Shown here piece after piece: positions 12,981-24,460 of a stretch of DNA of 64,000 nucleotides. This DNA comes from Rusavskia elegans. Taxonomy: Eukaryota; Ascomycota; Lecanoromycetes; Teloschistales; Teloschistaceae. Each line of letters opens with the position of its first letter. Positions within the stretch are counted from its first letter, which is position 1. The position numbers were made by a program, and so were the translations under genes. Below the pieces are notes generated by a model. It did no database searches and was not told the DNA's origin. It worked only from the letters and a program-made list of their open reading frames with translations. The stretch covers positions 141,250-205,249 of the forward strand of contig SAUG01000084.1 of assembly GCA_011316305.1 (NCBI GenBank), in the 5' to 3' direction.

Positions 12981-13406
12981 GCCTGGATGGCGTAGTAGCA
13001 ACGCTGCGTGACCTGGAGGCCCGGCGGATCTAGCGTTCTTCGGAGTTAACGGAGTTAATTCTACGGGTCGAGGATTCGAATCCTTCGAAGGCTAACCTAA
13101 TACTTAAATTTTTTCTATCGACTCTAGTCGATTTTTATAGAGTTTTAAAATATAGAAAAACTAGATAATAGATCGTCTCGGCCTAGCCCGATCGATCGAA
13201 GGAAATTAAGTTAATTAAAATTAAATAAATTACGGTTTCTCTCTAGATTTTAGTCTAGATCTAGCTTCTTCGGGAATCTTTATTTCGAGTTTTCGGTAAA
13301 ATACTTGAATATTAAATAATTACGTAATCTAATCGAATTAGCGCCTCTAGCGTTAAATTCGTAAAAGACTAAAATCAAAAATCCGAATGATTAATCGTAT
13401 ATATAG
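12981..13406 (+). mobile_element. SINE-1 copy b
   Basis: Plus-strand copy of the SINE, about 426 bp, inserted in the end of hAT-1. A box TGGCGTAGTAGC at 12988-12999 and B box GGATTCGAATCC at 13072-13083 are spaced more widely than in an ordinary tRNA. The sequence after the head (TTCTATCGACTCTAGTCGAT, then a run to ATTAATCGTATATA) is the family body. No anticodon arm or acceptor stem pairs well, so it is a retroposon and not a tRNA gene. Confidence 0.87.
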
Positions 13407-13489
13407 ATAAAGCTATCTAGTATAGAAATATTTATTTCTAATATTTTTTCTAATCTAATATCGCTTTTAATAATCCAAATAGAGTAATT

Positions 13490-13945
13490 TTAATAAAATA
13501 TATAGTTCTAATCGTTAATTTTATCTAATAATAAATAATTTATTATACTGGTTTATAAAAACTTTAGTCTACTAGAATTCCAGACCTTTTAAAAAAATAA
13601 ATAGTATTTACTAAAGAATTTAATTATAGTAGAAATACGGCTAATAAATATATTAAGTTTTTTTATAGAAAAAAGAGTAAAAATAGAAATAATAATATTA
13701 AAGTTAATAAAAATAATTAGATAATAGAGAGGTACTCTTCGACGTAGAATAATATTAAATTTAAAGATAATAAAAATTTAGTTAAAAGTATTAATTTTAA
13801 TTAGAATAAAGATGAAAATAAAGATAAAAATAAAAATAAAGATAAAAATATAGAAGATAGGAGAGATATAGAAAAAGAAGTAAAAATAAAAGCCGAAAAC
13901 GATAAAGATAAAAATATAAAAGAAATTATTAAACTTTCTAACTAA
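13490..13945 (+). pseudogene. hAT-1 second gene relic
   Basis: Plus-strand relic homologous to 23960-24460 (minus). Readable blocks are VILIKYIVLIVN, then a block near 13605-13660 reading FTKEFNYSRNTANKYIK, then *IIERYSST*NN, then a Lys/Asp/Glu-rich tail ending IKEIIKLSN before TAA. The gene runs towards the transposase, so the two genes meet tail to tail at about 13.95-14.65 kb. The family is not recognised. The conserved Trp-rich and charged core could be a Myb/SANT-like DNA-binding region, but I cannot show this. Confidence 0.6.
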
Positions 13946-14649
13946 TTACCTATATCTAGAAATAGTAAGTTTAGATAAAAATACTATTTCGATATATTAT
14001 TATATTATTAATAGAAAAACCAATTTTATCTAAATAATATATTTTAATATAAGATTATAGATTTAATATATTTAAATTTATAAATTTTAATTATTAAATT
14101 AATCTAATTTCTACTTTTATCCTAAAATATATATAAAGAGATTATAATTCTAGAATAAAGTAAATCTAATACCTATATAGTAAATTTAATAATAAAAGTA
14201 TAATAATAGATAATAAAAAATGAAATAATTAATATTTTAATTTTAAATCTTTTTATTATAAACTTTTTTAATTTTTTATTTAGCTAGAAATTAATTATTT
14301 TTTTATAGCTATCTTTACTTTAATCTTTAGCGAAATAGCTTTATTTAGAATATAAAAAGTTATTTCTATATAATTAAATTAAGTTTTGAAATTTTATCTA
14401 AAGTTTTATAAAAGTATTTTATATAAATCTATTATAAAAAAATAATTAATAATTAATATTTTACTAATCTATTCGATTTATTCTAAAGGGATTTTTATAA
14501 TATATAAATTATCTACTATATAATAAACTTTATTAAAATATAAAACTTCTATTTAAAACGGTAAAACTTTAAATTTTTTTATCTTTTTATATTTATTAAA
14601 GTCGAAATTTTTGAATTTAATATTTAAATAGACGAAATAGTCTAAATAT

Positions 14650-17000
14650 TAGGAATAGATATTTATTTTTAAAATAAAAAAATACTTAGATTAATCTATT
14701 TAAAATACTTTTAAATTCCTTTTTAAAAAGATTCCGTTTTCTAGATAGAATTCTATCTTTTAATTCCATCCGGTTATATATATCCTATAATTTCTTTAAA
14801 GTTTTTTCTACTTTTAAATCTATAGTACGGTTATAGTATTTAATTTATATTATCTACTCTATATATTCTAGAGTTATTTAGATTTAATTCTACTAATAAA
14901 CTTTTTTTATAAAACTAAAAGTCCGTTCTATTTCTATCGAAAATATTAGATAAATAAAAATATCGCGAGCTATTGTATTTTTTCTAAAATATCTAATTTA
15001 GATTTTCTTTAATAGTATTAATACGAAGATATCGATTAGCTTCGGAAATAGCTATTCGAAGATACTAGGTTTATCGAAAAATATTATTTAAAATAAATAA
15101 TATAAGCTTTAGATTAACTAGTAAAATTATAATATATTGTTCTTTTATATTACTTGATTTTCCTCTATATTGTAGGTTTTAGGTTTTAAAAGATTAATAG
15201 GCTTTCTATAGTATTTAGTAAAATACTTTTTAAATTTATTCCGATATCTATTTCTATATTTTAAAAAGTCTTTTATTTTTTTATTTTTATCTTTTTTATT
15301 TTAGTTTTAATAAAAGCTATACTTTATTATAGAATCTAGAATATTAATAGTATTATAAATTAATTAATTTTTACTTTTAATATAAAAGTATTATTTTATA
15401 AACTTTATATTAGTATTATTATAAACTATTACTATTATTTCTTTATTAATATAATTCGATAATCGAACTATTTCCTCTATTCTAGTAAAATAATCGAAAA
15501 TAGTACTAGAAAGTCGGAATACTAAATAAACTCTAATATTTATAATTTTTAAATTTAATGAAATAATTTAATAGAATAGCTATAATATACTATTTATAAA
15601 GAAAAAAAATTACTATTTATCTATATTAAAGGTAATTTTTTATATTTATAGATTTTATAAATTCTTTTCTATAATTTTATTAATAAAATAGTATAATTAA
15701 TATATCCGATAAATTTAAAAGTATATAAAATTCTATTAAATATAAATAATTTAAATTAAATTTCTAGATTAGAAATTAGGATTAACCCTTTTCTAGATTT
15801 CTTTAAAGCGAAATTTATATTAAAAAAAAGTAGAAATATAGACTATATTAGTACGAGCCTAAAATAAATATTAGTTTTAAAATTTCTAACTTTATATTAT
15901 CTATATATTTTATCTTTTTTATAATATCTAATAGATTAGTACTAATAGTTCTAACTTACTTCTTATCTATTTTTTAAATAAAATTATCGCTAATTATTTA
16001 TAATTTAAAAGTTTTAATAAAATTTTAGACTACTAGATTTATTATATAAACTAGATAGAATAGAAAACTTTAAACTCGATTCTATTAGCGATTAAACCGA
16101 ATAAAAATCTTTTTAAATTTTTCTTTTAATATATTATTAGAACTAATATTATCGGTAATAATATCTAGAAGTTTCGGTCTAAATTAGAAAAATTCTAAAA
16201 GTTTTAATAGCTTCTAGTACTATAAACGGCTAGAACAATTAATAGAAAGAAATATAAATCTTATTAGACGTTCCTAAAATTAAAAATAAATATTAATCTA
16301 GTATATAAATATTTCTAAATATATTATCTTTTATAGATTTAACTAGATATCTAGTATAAAGATAATATATTTTAAAATATTTAAATTAGATTTAATTTAC
16401 TCGCGTATAATATTATAGTTATTAAAAACTATCTATATAAATTATATACGGCCGATAAACTTTATATTAAAACGAAATATTAATAGTAGTAGTTTAAATC
16501 TCTTATTTTTAATAGTCCGAACTATTAGATTTTTATCTAAAAAAGTTTTATATAAATATTTATTTTATATAATTTAATCGAAAGTAGACTCGAATTTAAT
16601 ATAATTCTTTTTCTATAATTAAAATAAATTTTATATTATCTCTTTATTTTACTATTAGCTATTTATACGGATAAATATTAATTTAATAAAAGATTATAAA
16701 TTATATTACTTAGTTTTTTAATAAGTAATAATATTAAAGTATTTCTTTTTAACAGATATATTAGAAGAATAGAAGCTATAAAATTATCGAAAATTTTAAA
16801 ATAGTTTTTATATATAATCTTAGATAGACTATCTATTATTAAAACTATCTAGTAGAATTTTTACTATTATTTCGAATATATATATTCTATAGCTTTCTTT
16901 AATTAGAAAGATTTAACTAATTTTCTATAGAATTTATTCTTAATACCGATAGCTATAGAAATACTAGATTACTAATATTTAAACTCTTTATAGTAGTCTA
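14650..17000 (-). pseudogene. hAT-1 transposase relic
   Basis: Minus-strand coding relic. The hAT C-terminal dimerisation block is readable near 14905-14955 as LIFSIEIERTFSFIKKVY, followed by a block like ITLEY, equivalent to hAT-2 at 23490-23590. Upstream (rightwards to about 17.0 kb) the sequence aligns in pieces with 21.55-23.4 kb of hAT-2. Stops are RIP-type throughout. The N-terminal start and any BED-type zinc finger could not be resolved. Confidence 0.72.
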
Positions 17001-17684
17001 GATCCTATTAAATATATCTATTATTATTCTAAAAGACTAGTATTAGATAGTCGGCTCGAATTTTATTAGCTATATTTTTAATTATCTATCTTTATTTTCT
17101 ATATAATCGATTAAATTTTAATAGTATAATACTCTTAATTTATAGACTAGCTAGAATAGATTTTATCTAGAAAAAACCCGTCGGAAAATATCTCGCAAGA
17201 TATAAAAAGATTAGATATTTTATATTAGTTTTAAAGATTTAGAATTAATATAATTTATATATAAATAATAAAGTAATATAAAAGGATAATATAGATATAT
17301 AAATATTAATTTAATTATTATTTACTATTTAGTAGTAAAAAATCGACATCTATTTAAATAGTATTTAAAATATTAATATAAACGTATAATAAAAGCGGAG
17401 GTTTCCTATATAGAAAAAAAGATTTTAACGATTTTAACGGGTCGAATCTAGGAACCCGGGTTTAATTCGGACTCGAATCGGATCGAACTCTAGAATAATC
17501 CGACCCGACGGCCAGTCTATTTATTAATCTTGTTAACTTTTACCGATATCTAATATATCGGATCTAAATAATTATTAATTATTTTTATTTGAAACTACGA
17601 ATTCGCGTTTTGTATTAAATTTTTTATTTATCTATAAACGCTATTATTAGAATATAGATAATATTTTTTTATATATAAATAATA

Positions 17685-18712
17685 TATTGTTTTGTTTATT
17701 TTTTTGGTACCCGGTCAACCGTCGGTTCCGTAAACAATTCACTTTAGTATTAGTACGCTAGCGTTGGATATACGGTATAAAAACTAATACCCTAGTCTAA
17801 TTAATTTAAACTAAAGAACTATATAAAATTAACTCGAATCTACTTCGTATTACGCTCGTAGTATAAATTCCTATAGCTTACTTAAAATATAATATAGCAG
17901 AATTTTCGTAATATATATACTTTACAGTCGCTTTTTCTTTTTCTTCTTTTACTAGTACCTACTATCGTATCTGACGTACGTATCTTCCGTAACAGCCTAG
18001 GCTGCAGGCTAATATATATAGAACCTCTACTAATAATAAATTACGATTATACCTTTCTAATTAGAAGAAATAGAGCTCGAAATCGCTAAACTTAAGCTAC
18101 TCGATAACGTCGACCGAGTCCTCGCTAGTCCGCCTATAACGGACTTTAAATCCCGAAATCCGTCGGTTCTAACTACGACGTTAAAGCTTCGTATTCCGAA
18201 TCCGCCGGAGCCGTACGGTCTTAGCGACCGTATTAAACTTCTAGTAGGGGCCCTTATCCTACTAGAATCCGAGCTAGTAGTCGAGCTAGAAATTAAGCTA
18301 GTAGTCGTCGGATATCTAGATAGGTTAGTAGGCCGTCTAGATTCGGGTACGACCGTAGACGAGAACGAAGTAACGAAAGTAAAGGATAATATTACCGCCT
18401 AGTAGATAGTCCTAGAGGCTATATTAGTAGCTTATAATCGTACGTATTTCGAAGTAGTATAAGGGAATCTGCGTAGAGGACTACGAGTAATAAAAGGTAT
18501 ACTTATATAGAGGAGAAATAGTAATTAAATAGAGGATATAATAGAATAAAAACGATCAACGCTGCAAACCTTGCTTGACTGCTTCTTTTAACTACGAAAA
18601 TTCTTTGCTATACAAGTAACAATTATGGTTGCCGTATAAAAACTACGGTGATGAAACGTATATATATAATGACTCAATTATAATCCCGGACAGGAGCTCT
18701 ACAAGAGGCAAA
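17685..18712 (+). repeat. repeat R, copy 1 (divergent subfamily)
   Basis: One of five near-complete copies of a ~1 kb dispersed repeat. It opens with a T/G-rich run and GGTACCCGGTCAACC, and ends with GTTGCCGTATAAAAA, a TA run and GGACAGGAGCTCT, both shared with 58986-59957. The middle is diverged from the other copies, far richer in GC and little mutated. No terminal inverted repeat, no LTR pair and no target duplication were found, so the class of element is unknown. Confidence 0.7.
18061..18402 (+). pseudogene. open coding-like stretch inside repeat R
   Basis: A stop-free frame of 113 codons (TTA at 18061 to TAG at 18402) without an ATG, preceded in frame by stops at 18049-18060 and earlier. 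The predicted peptide is acidic and amphipathic, with LEEIELEIAKLKLLDNVDRV at the start and LSDRIKLLVGALILLESELV in the middle. The second block resembles the degraded frame at about 59495-59560 (IDRVKLLAIIASVL), so the frame is conserved between diverged copies. It is probably the remnant of the repeat's own protein. No family recognised. The opposite strand is also fairly open, so the strand is not certain. Confidence 0.45.
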
Positions 18713-19142
18713 TAATATATATATATATATAGAAAAAGATATATTTTGATTTGTTAATAGATTATAAAATTGATAATTAAAAATGTCTAAATATAATTTT
18801 TTAGCTAGTTATTTAAATAATATCAACTATAAATTTCTTTTAATATTAATTAATCGTTATTTCGAAAAATATTGATTTTTCTTTAATTTTTCTATTATTA
18901 TTTAGTAATAGACCTCTATCTATAGAATTTAAATTATAGAACTATTTTTTAATTCGAAAAATCTTTTTTCTTTTAATTAAATATTTTAATATAAAATCTC
19001 CGGTCGCGTTTAAACTAATTATTATTATAATTCTCTTTTGTCTATTATTGATTTCGATAAATATTTTGATATCGAATATTAATATTTAGTTAATTAAATT
19101 GAATTAATATTTTGAAATTTATAGATAATATATTAATAGTTT
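18713..19142. other. spacer before SINE-1 copy c
   Basis: AT-rich, with a TA microsatellite at 18717-18730. No coding or repeat signal recognised. It ends with TATATTAATAGT, the left target duplication of the SINE. Confidence 0.5.
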
Positions 19143-19568
19143 ATATACGATTTAATAATTCGAATTTTTGATTATTTTATACGAATTAATACTAGAAATA
19201 CTATTCAATTAAATTATATAATTATTTGAATATAAGTATTTACCGCGAATTTAATTTAAAATTCTCGAAAAAGCTAGACTTGGATTAAAACCCAGAGGGA
19301 AACCGTAGTCTATTTAACTTTAATTAATTTTATTTACTACGATTAGGAACGGCTAGACCGAGATAATTTTCTAAATAATCTCTGTATATAATTTCTATAT
19401 AAACTCTATATAAAAATCGATTTAATCGATTAGAAAAAACTTAAATATTAGGTTAACTTTCGAAGGATTCGAGCCTCCGACCCGCTGGATTAACTCCGCT
19501 AATTCCGAGATAGAACGCGGATCCGTTAGACTTCCAAACAACGTAGTCTACTACTGCGCCACCCAGCC
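19143..19568 (-). mobile_element. SINE-1 copy c with 12-bp target duplication
   Basis: Reverse-strand SINE of about 426 bp flanked by TATATTAATAGT on both sides (19129-19140 and 19569-19580), the hallmark of LINE-assisted retroposition. The head end at the right has the A box (TAGTAGACTACG region) and the B box GATTCGAGCC. The target duplication is intact although the body carries C/T changes. Confidence 0.88.
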
Positions 19569-19580
19569 TATATTAATAGT

Positions 19581-20067
19581 ATGTTTATTACTATAAAATT
19601 AAATATTATTTCTAAATCGAATATATTTTTCTTTATTTTATCTAATTTATAGAAATAGAGTTTTTAATAAAAGATTTCGTATTTAAAAAATTTTCTATTA
19701 ACTTTTCTAGTAATTATATCTATTATATTTTATATAGTCGAAATAGTTATAAATATTTTAATTTTCGATTTAAATAAATATTTTAAAAATATATTAGCGT
19801 AGTCTAATAGATACAATCCGGTTTTTTTTTCTAATTTATAGATTTTATAAATATCGTCGTAGCAGATGATTCAGCTAAAATATAGATAATCTATTTCTAT
19901 TATTATATTTATTTACTATAAAATTGTTTTTGAAATAATTTAATTTTTAAAAATATGATTTTTTTAATTTTTTTTAAATATATCGACGATATAATTAGCT
20001 TTTTAGTTTTATTCATTCTTTTTAAAGATATTTTAATATCTTTTATAGATTGTTTTAAGTTTTTATA
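19581..20067. other. unidentified AT-rich spacer
   Basis: Nothing recognisable. It retains some TpG and CpA (for example near 19870 and 19960), so it looks less exposed to RIP than the elements on either side. Confidence 0.5.
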
Positions 20068-20310
20068 AGCGCCAAACGCTTTATATAGACTCTGAAAATA
20101 TAATTAAAACGTTTAGAAACAAGATTCGCCGCCTAGTCACTAGAGCGTTACTAGTATATCGGATTTCGATCCTTTTCCGTTATTTTCTTTCTTTTATTAT
20201 TAGACTATACCCTAGCTTTTCAAAGATATAAATTAGTTCTATAATATATCTTTCGACTAGGCTATAATTATATACTATTTCAGAAATATTCTATTTTAAT
20301 AGTTTTAATT
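20068..20310. repeat. dispersed repeat V, copy 1
   Basis: About 240 bp, matching 33850-34113 in the same orientation (shared cores ACGTTTAGAAAC, ATAAATTAGTT and ATATATCTTTCG). On the plus strand the stretch GCCGCCTAGTCACTAGAGCG followed 25 bases later by ATTTCGATCC resembles a truncated tRNA head, so this may be a second SINE family. Two copies are too few to set limits firmly. Confidence 0.6.
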
Positions 20311-21083
20311 TATTATTGAAATATTTTTAATTCGATATATATTAATTATAGTATAACTATATTAATATCAACGTAAAGTATTTATAATAGTTATAGCTAT
20401 AGGAAAGTACTTTAGATAGGACTATACTAAACTAACGCTAAAACTATTAAGCCGCGGATAATAAATATTACGAATTAGTTTTATAAATATAATTTACCTA
20501 TACCGAAAACGCCTAATAGAAAAACTCTAGATTATTTTCTATTATTTAAAAAATCTAAACGGAATTCTATAGTAATTTTATTACTAGCGTATCGGAAAAC
20601 TATATTATTTCCGGTAGCTGAATCTATTAATAGTAGCTTTCTAATAGTAAATTATAATCTAATAAAAATAATTTTTTAGAAATTTTTATTTCTAGAAAAT
20701 ATAATCTCGGTTAGCCGTCTAATAATAATAATAATCTAAATAACCCGAATAATAGTAAAAATAATAGCGAAGATTTCGATAATAATAAAAATCTTTAAAT
20801 CTTAGAAATTTAAATAATAGTAAAAAAGAAAACTCTTTTAAAAATATATTATAGAATAGAAGCTTTTTATATAATAGATACGAATTATATTCTAGATAAT
20901 AACTAATTTTATTAAAACTAGCTATTAGATATTCGCGAGCGCTTTAAATTTTATTAAAATTTAAAATTAAAAAGTCCAAAAAGTATAACGATAAAATAAT
21001 ATTTAAAAAATACTATAAATCAATTAAATTTAATAAAAATTAGTTTTATAAGTCCGACGTTTTATTTATCTAAATCGATTAAA
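20311..21083. other. unidentified low-complexity coding-like relic
   Basis: AT-rich sequence with an AAT/TAA trinucleotide run at about 20720-20790 that would read as poly-Asn or, before mutation, poly-Gln in other frames. No domain recognised. Right edge is the target duplication of hAT-2. Confidence 0.4.
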
Positions 21084-21499
21084 TCCGATAGTAGTTTGGC
21101 CGTCGGGTCGGGTTTCGAACCCGGGTTAGAGGAACCGACCCGACCCGAGTCAGTTCTAACTTTTCTAGATACCGAACTAAGTCGCTTCCGACTTTTCTAA
21201 ATATTAAACCGACTCGGTTTCGGATCGAACCCGGGTTCCTAGATTTAATTTACTAAAACTACTAAAACCTCCTATTTTATATTATAATTCTAGAAAATCT
21301 CTACTTTTATTATATAGTTATATTATTACTTTAGGTACTATTTAGATAAATGTCGATTCTTTACTATTTAGTAGTAAATAATAATTAAATTAATATTTCT
21401 ATATCTATATAACCTTTCTATATTATTTATTATCTAAATATAAATTATATTTATACGAAATCAAAACTAATATAAAATTTTTAATTTTTTAATTAGTTT

Positions 21500-23830
21500 T
21501 TATCTTTCTATTTTCTAAACCGATACGCCTAGCGAGATTCTTTTTAATAGGTTTTCTTTTTAAAATAAAATCTATCCTAGCTAATCTATAAACTAGACGG
21601 TAAGCCGATCTATAAATATTATACTTTTAAAATTTGATTAATTATATAGAAAGTAAAAATAGATTATTAAAGATATAGCTAATAAGATCCGGGCCAAAAA
21701 TCTAATACTAATCTTTTAAAATAATGATAGGTATATATAATAGGATCTAGATTACTATAAAGAATTTAAATTTTAATAATCTAGAATTTTTATAGCTATT
21801 AGTATTAAAAATAAAATCTATAGAAAGTTAATTAATCCGTTCTAATTAAAGAAAGCTATAGAGTAAATATAGTCGAAATAGTAATAAAAGTTTAACTAGA
21901 TAGCTTTAATAATAGATAGTCTACTTAAAATTATATATAAAAACTATTCTAAAATTCTCGACTATCCTATAACTACTAATTCTTCTAATATATCTACTAT
22001 AAAGAAATATCTTTCTACTATTATTTACTAAGGAACTAAATAATATAATTTATAGTTTTATATTAAAATAGAATTTATCCGCGTAAATAGCTAATAGTAA
22101 TATAAAGAGGTAATATAAAATTTATTTTAATTATAGAAAAAAAGCTATATTAAATTTAAACCTACTTTTGACTAAACTATATAAAATAATTATCTATATA
22201 AAACTATTTTAGATCTAAATCTACTAGTTTAAACTATTGATAATATAAGATTTAAACTACTACTATAAATATTTTATCCAGATATAAAATTTATTAGCTA
22301 TATACGATTTATATAGATAGTTTTTAATAGTTATAATACTATCCGCGAGTAAATTAAATCTAATTTAAAAACTTTAAAATATATTTTCTTTATATTAGAT
22401 ATTTAGTTAAGTATATAAAAGATCGTATATTTAGAAATACTAGTATATTAGGTTAATATTTAATTCTAATATTAAAAGCGTCTAATTAGATTTATATTCT
22501 TTTCTACTAATTATTCTAACTTTTTATAGTACTAGAAACTTTTAAAACTTTTAAAATTTTTCTAGTTTAGGCCGAAGTTTCTAGATATTATTATCGATAA
22601 TATTAGTTCTAACAATATATTAAAAAAAGAATTTAAAAAAGATCGATTCTAATTTCTAATCTAGAAATATAATTTAAAATATTTATATTCGATCGAATTT
22701 AATATATTTTATAATTCGTCGGGTATATTAATTACGCTATTCTATTAATAAATTTATAGAAAAGAATTTATAAAATCTATAAATATATAGAATTACCTTT
22801 AATATAGATAAATCGTAGTTTTTTTTTTTTTTTATAAATAGTATACTATAGGCGTTCTTTAAATTTACTTTATTAGTTTTAAAAACTATAGATAATAGAA
22901 TTTATTTAATTTTCTAATTTTATAGTACTATTTTCGATTATCTTTCTAAAATAGAAAAAATAGTTCGATTATTAAACTACGCTAATAAAGAAATAATACT
23001 AATAGCTTATAATAATACTTATATAAAGTTAATTTAATACTATTTTTATATTAAAATTAAGAGTAAATAAATTTATAATATTATAAATATTCTAGATTCT
23101 ATAATAAAGTTTAGTCTTTATCGAGACTAGAATAAAGAAGATAATAATAAAGAAATAAAAGATTTTTTAGGGTATAAAGATAGATATCGAGACGAGTTTA
23201 AAAAGTACTTTATTAAATACTATAGGGCTTCTATTTATCTATTAAAATCTAAAACTAGCTATATAAAGGAAAGTAAGATAATATAAAAGAATAATATATT
23301 ATAACTTTACTAATCAGTTTAAAGCCTATTTTATCTATTTTAAATAGTAATTTTTTATAACCCTAGTATCTTCGAGCAGCTATTTCCGAAGCTAATCGAT
23401 ATTTTAATACTAATATTACCGAAAAGAATCTAAATTAGATATTTAAAAAAAATGATACTTCGAACTTTCTAAAACTAGTATAGATAGCTTATAATATTTT
23501 TATTTATCTAATATCCTCGGTAGAAATAGAGCGGACTTTTAGTTTTATAAAGAGAGTTTATCGGTAGAATCGAATTTGAATAACTCTAGAATATATATAG
23601 CAGATAATAATAAATAAATACTATAACCGTACTATAGGTTTAGAAGTAGAAAAAGCTTAAAAGGAGCTATAGGATATATATAACCGGGTAGAACTAGAAT
23701 ATAAAATTCTATCTAGAAAATAGAATTTCTTTAAAAAAGAACTTAAAAGTATTTTAGATAGATTAATCTAAATACGAATTTAAATTAGATTTATTATTAA
23801 AATCTATAAATTTAAAGATTTTTAAATTAT
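21500..23830 (+). pseudogene. hAT-2 transposase relic
   Basis: Transposase of the hAT superfamily, a nuclear DDE enzyme that excises and reinserts the element. The diagnostic C-terminal dimerisation domain is readable at about 23490-23590: LISSVEIERTFSFIKRVYR, then *NRI*ITLEYI*Q, where stops replace Trp or Gln. Upstream sequence to about 21.5 kb is coding-like but too damaged to place the catalytic Asp/Asp/Glu residues or a BED finger. The same gene occurs reversed in hAT-1. It ends near 23.8 kb, a short distance from the 3' end of the second gene. Confidence 0.8.
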
Positions 23831-23959
23831 AAATTTATATTAAAAAATTTTATTTAAGTAAAATGTAATCTTTTATAAATAATATAGTAATATATCCAAG
23901 TAATATATTTATCTAAATCTACTATTCCTAGATATAGAATACTAGTTAAACTAATTGGA

Positions 23960-24460
23960 AAGTTTAATAATTTTCTTTATATCTTTATTTTTATCGTCTT
24001 CGGCTTCCGCTTCTTTTTCTATATTTCCTTTTTCTTCTATATTTTTATTTTTATTTTTATCCTTATCTTTATCTTTATCCTCGTTCTAATTAAAGTTAAT
24101 ATTTCTAGCTAAACTTTTATTATTTTCGAGTTTAGTATTATTCTATTTAATAGAATACCTTTCTACTACCTAGTTTTTATTATTAACTTCGACGATATTA
24201 TTAATATTTTCGTCATTCTTTTTATATAGAGACTCGATAGCTATATAAGCCGTATTACTACTATTACTAAATTCTTTAGTAAACTTCGACTATTTTTATA
24301 AAAGTTTTAATATTCTAGCGGTTTTAAATTTTTTAAAACCGCTATAATAGATTATTTATTATTGGATTAAATTAACGATTAGAACTATATATTTAATTAA
24401 AATTACCTCGCCTATACTATTAATAGCTATAGTTGATTTAAAGATATATTAGAAATAAAT
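23960..24460 (-). pseudogene. hAT-2 second gene relic
   Basis: Best-preserved copy of the hAT-associated second gene. The minus strand reads GEVILIKYIVLIVNLI, then KFTKEFSNSSNTAYIAIESL, then NNKN*VVERYSIK*NNTKLE, then a highly charged tail (EDKDKDKDKNKNKNIEEKG and following) ending IIKLSN before a stop at about 23965. About 170 codons with only a handful of RIP-type stops. Three copies (here, 9.1-9.5 kb and 13.5-13.9 kb) keep the same order of blocks. The function is unknown; an accessory DNA-binding or regulatory protein for the transposon is a guess from context. Confidence 0.65.
24316..24344. other. perfect 13-bp stem hairpin
   Basis: TAGCGGTTTTAAA, loop TTT, TTTAAAACCGCTA. It lies within the N-terminal half of the hAT-2 second gene. 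The homologous positions in the other two copies do not form the hairpin, so it probably arose by mutation and is not functional. Confidence 0.5.

Larger units (their letters stand above)
12817..17519 (-). mobile_element. hAT-1, large two-gene DNA transposon
   Basis: Bounded by TAGACTGGC at the left and GCCAGTCTA at the right, inverted termini shared with hAT-2. The order is second gene (+), then transposase (-), the exact mirror of hAT-2. Without the SINE at 12981-13406 it is about 4.3 kb. The expected 8-bp target duplication is not visible (ACTAAAAC left, TTTATTAA right), so one flank has probably been rearranged. Confidence 0.8.

Noticed and set aside
12981..13090. tRNA gene (A box, B box and GGATTCGAATCC)
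   Set aside because: The boxes are real, but the spacing is too long, no acceptor stem pairs, and five dispersed copies carry the same non-tRNA body and target duplications; it is a SINE.
18000..18410. Serine/arginine-rich protein on the minus strand opposite 18061-18402
   Set aside because: The reverse strand is also open for over 100 codons, but the peptide is a low-complexity mirror of the plus frame and the homology to R copy 4 supports the plus frame.
24316..24344. Transcription terminator between the convergent hAT-2 genes
   Set aside because: The hairpin lies inside the second gene, not between the two 3' ends, and is absent from homologous copies; eukaryotic genes do not use such terminators.
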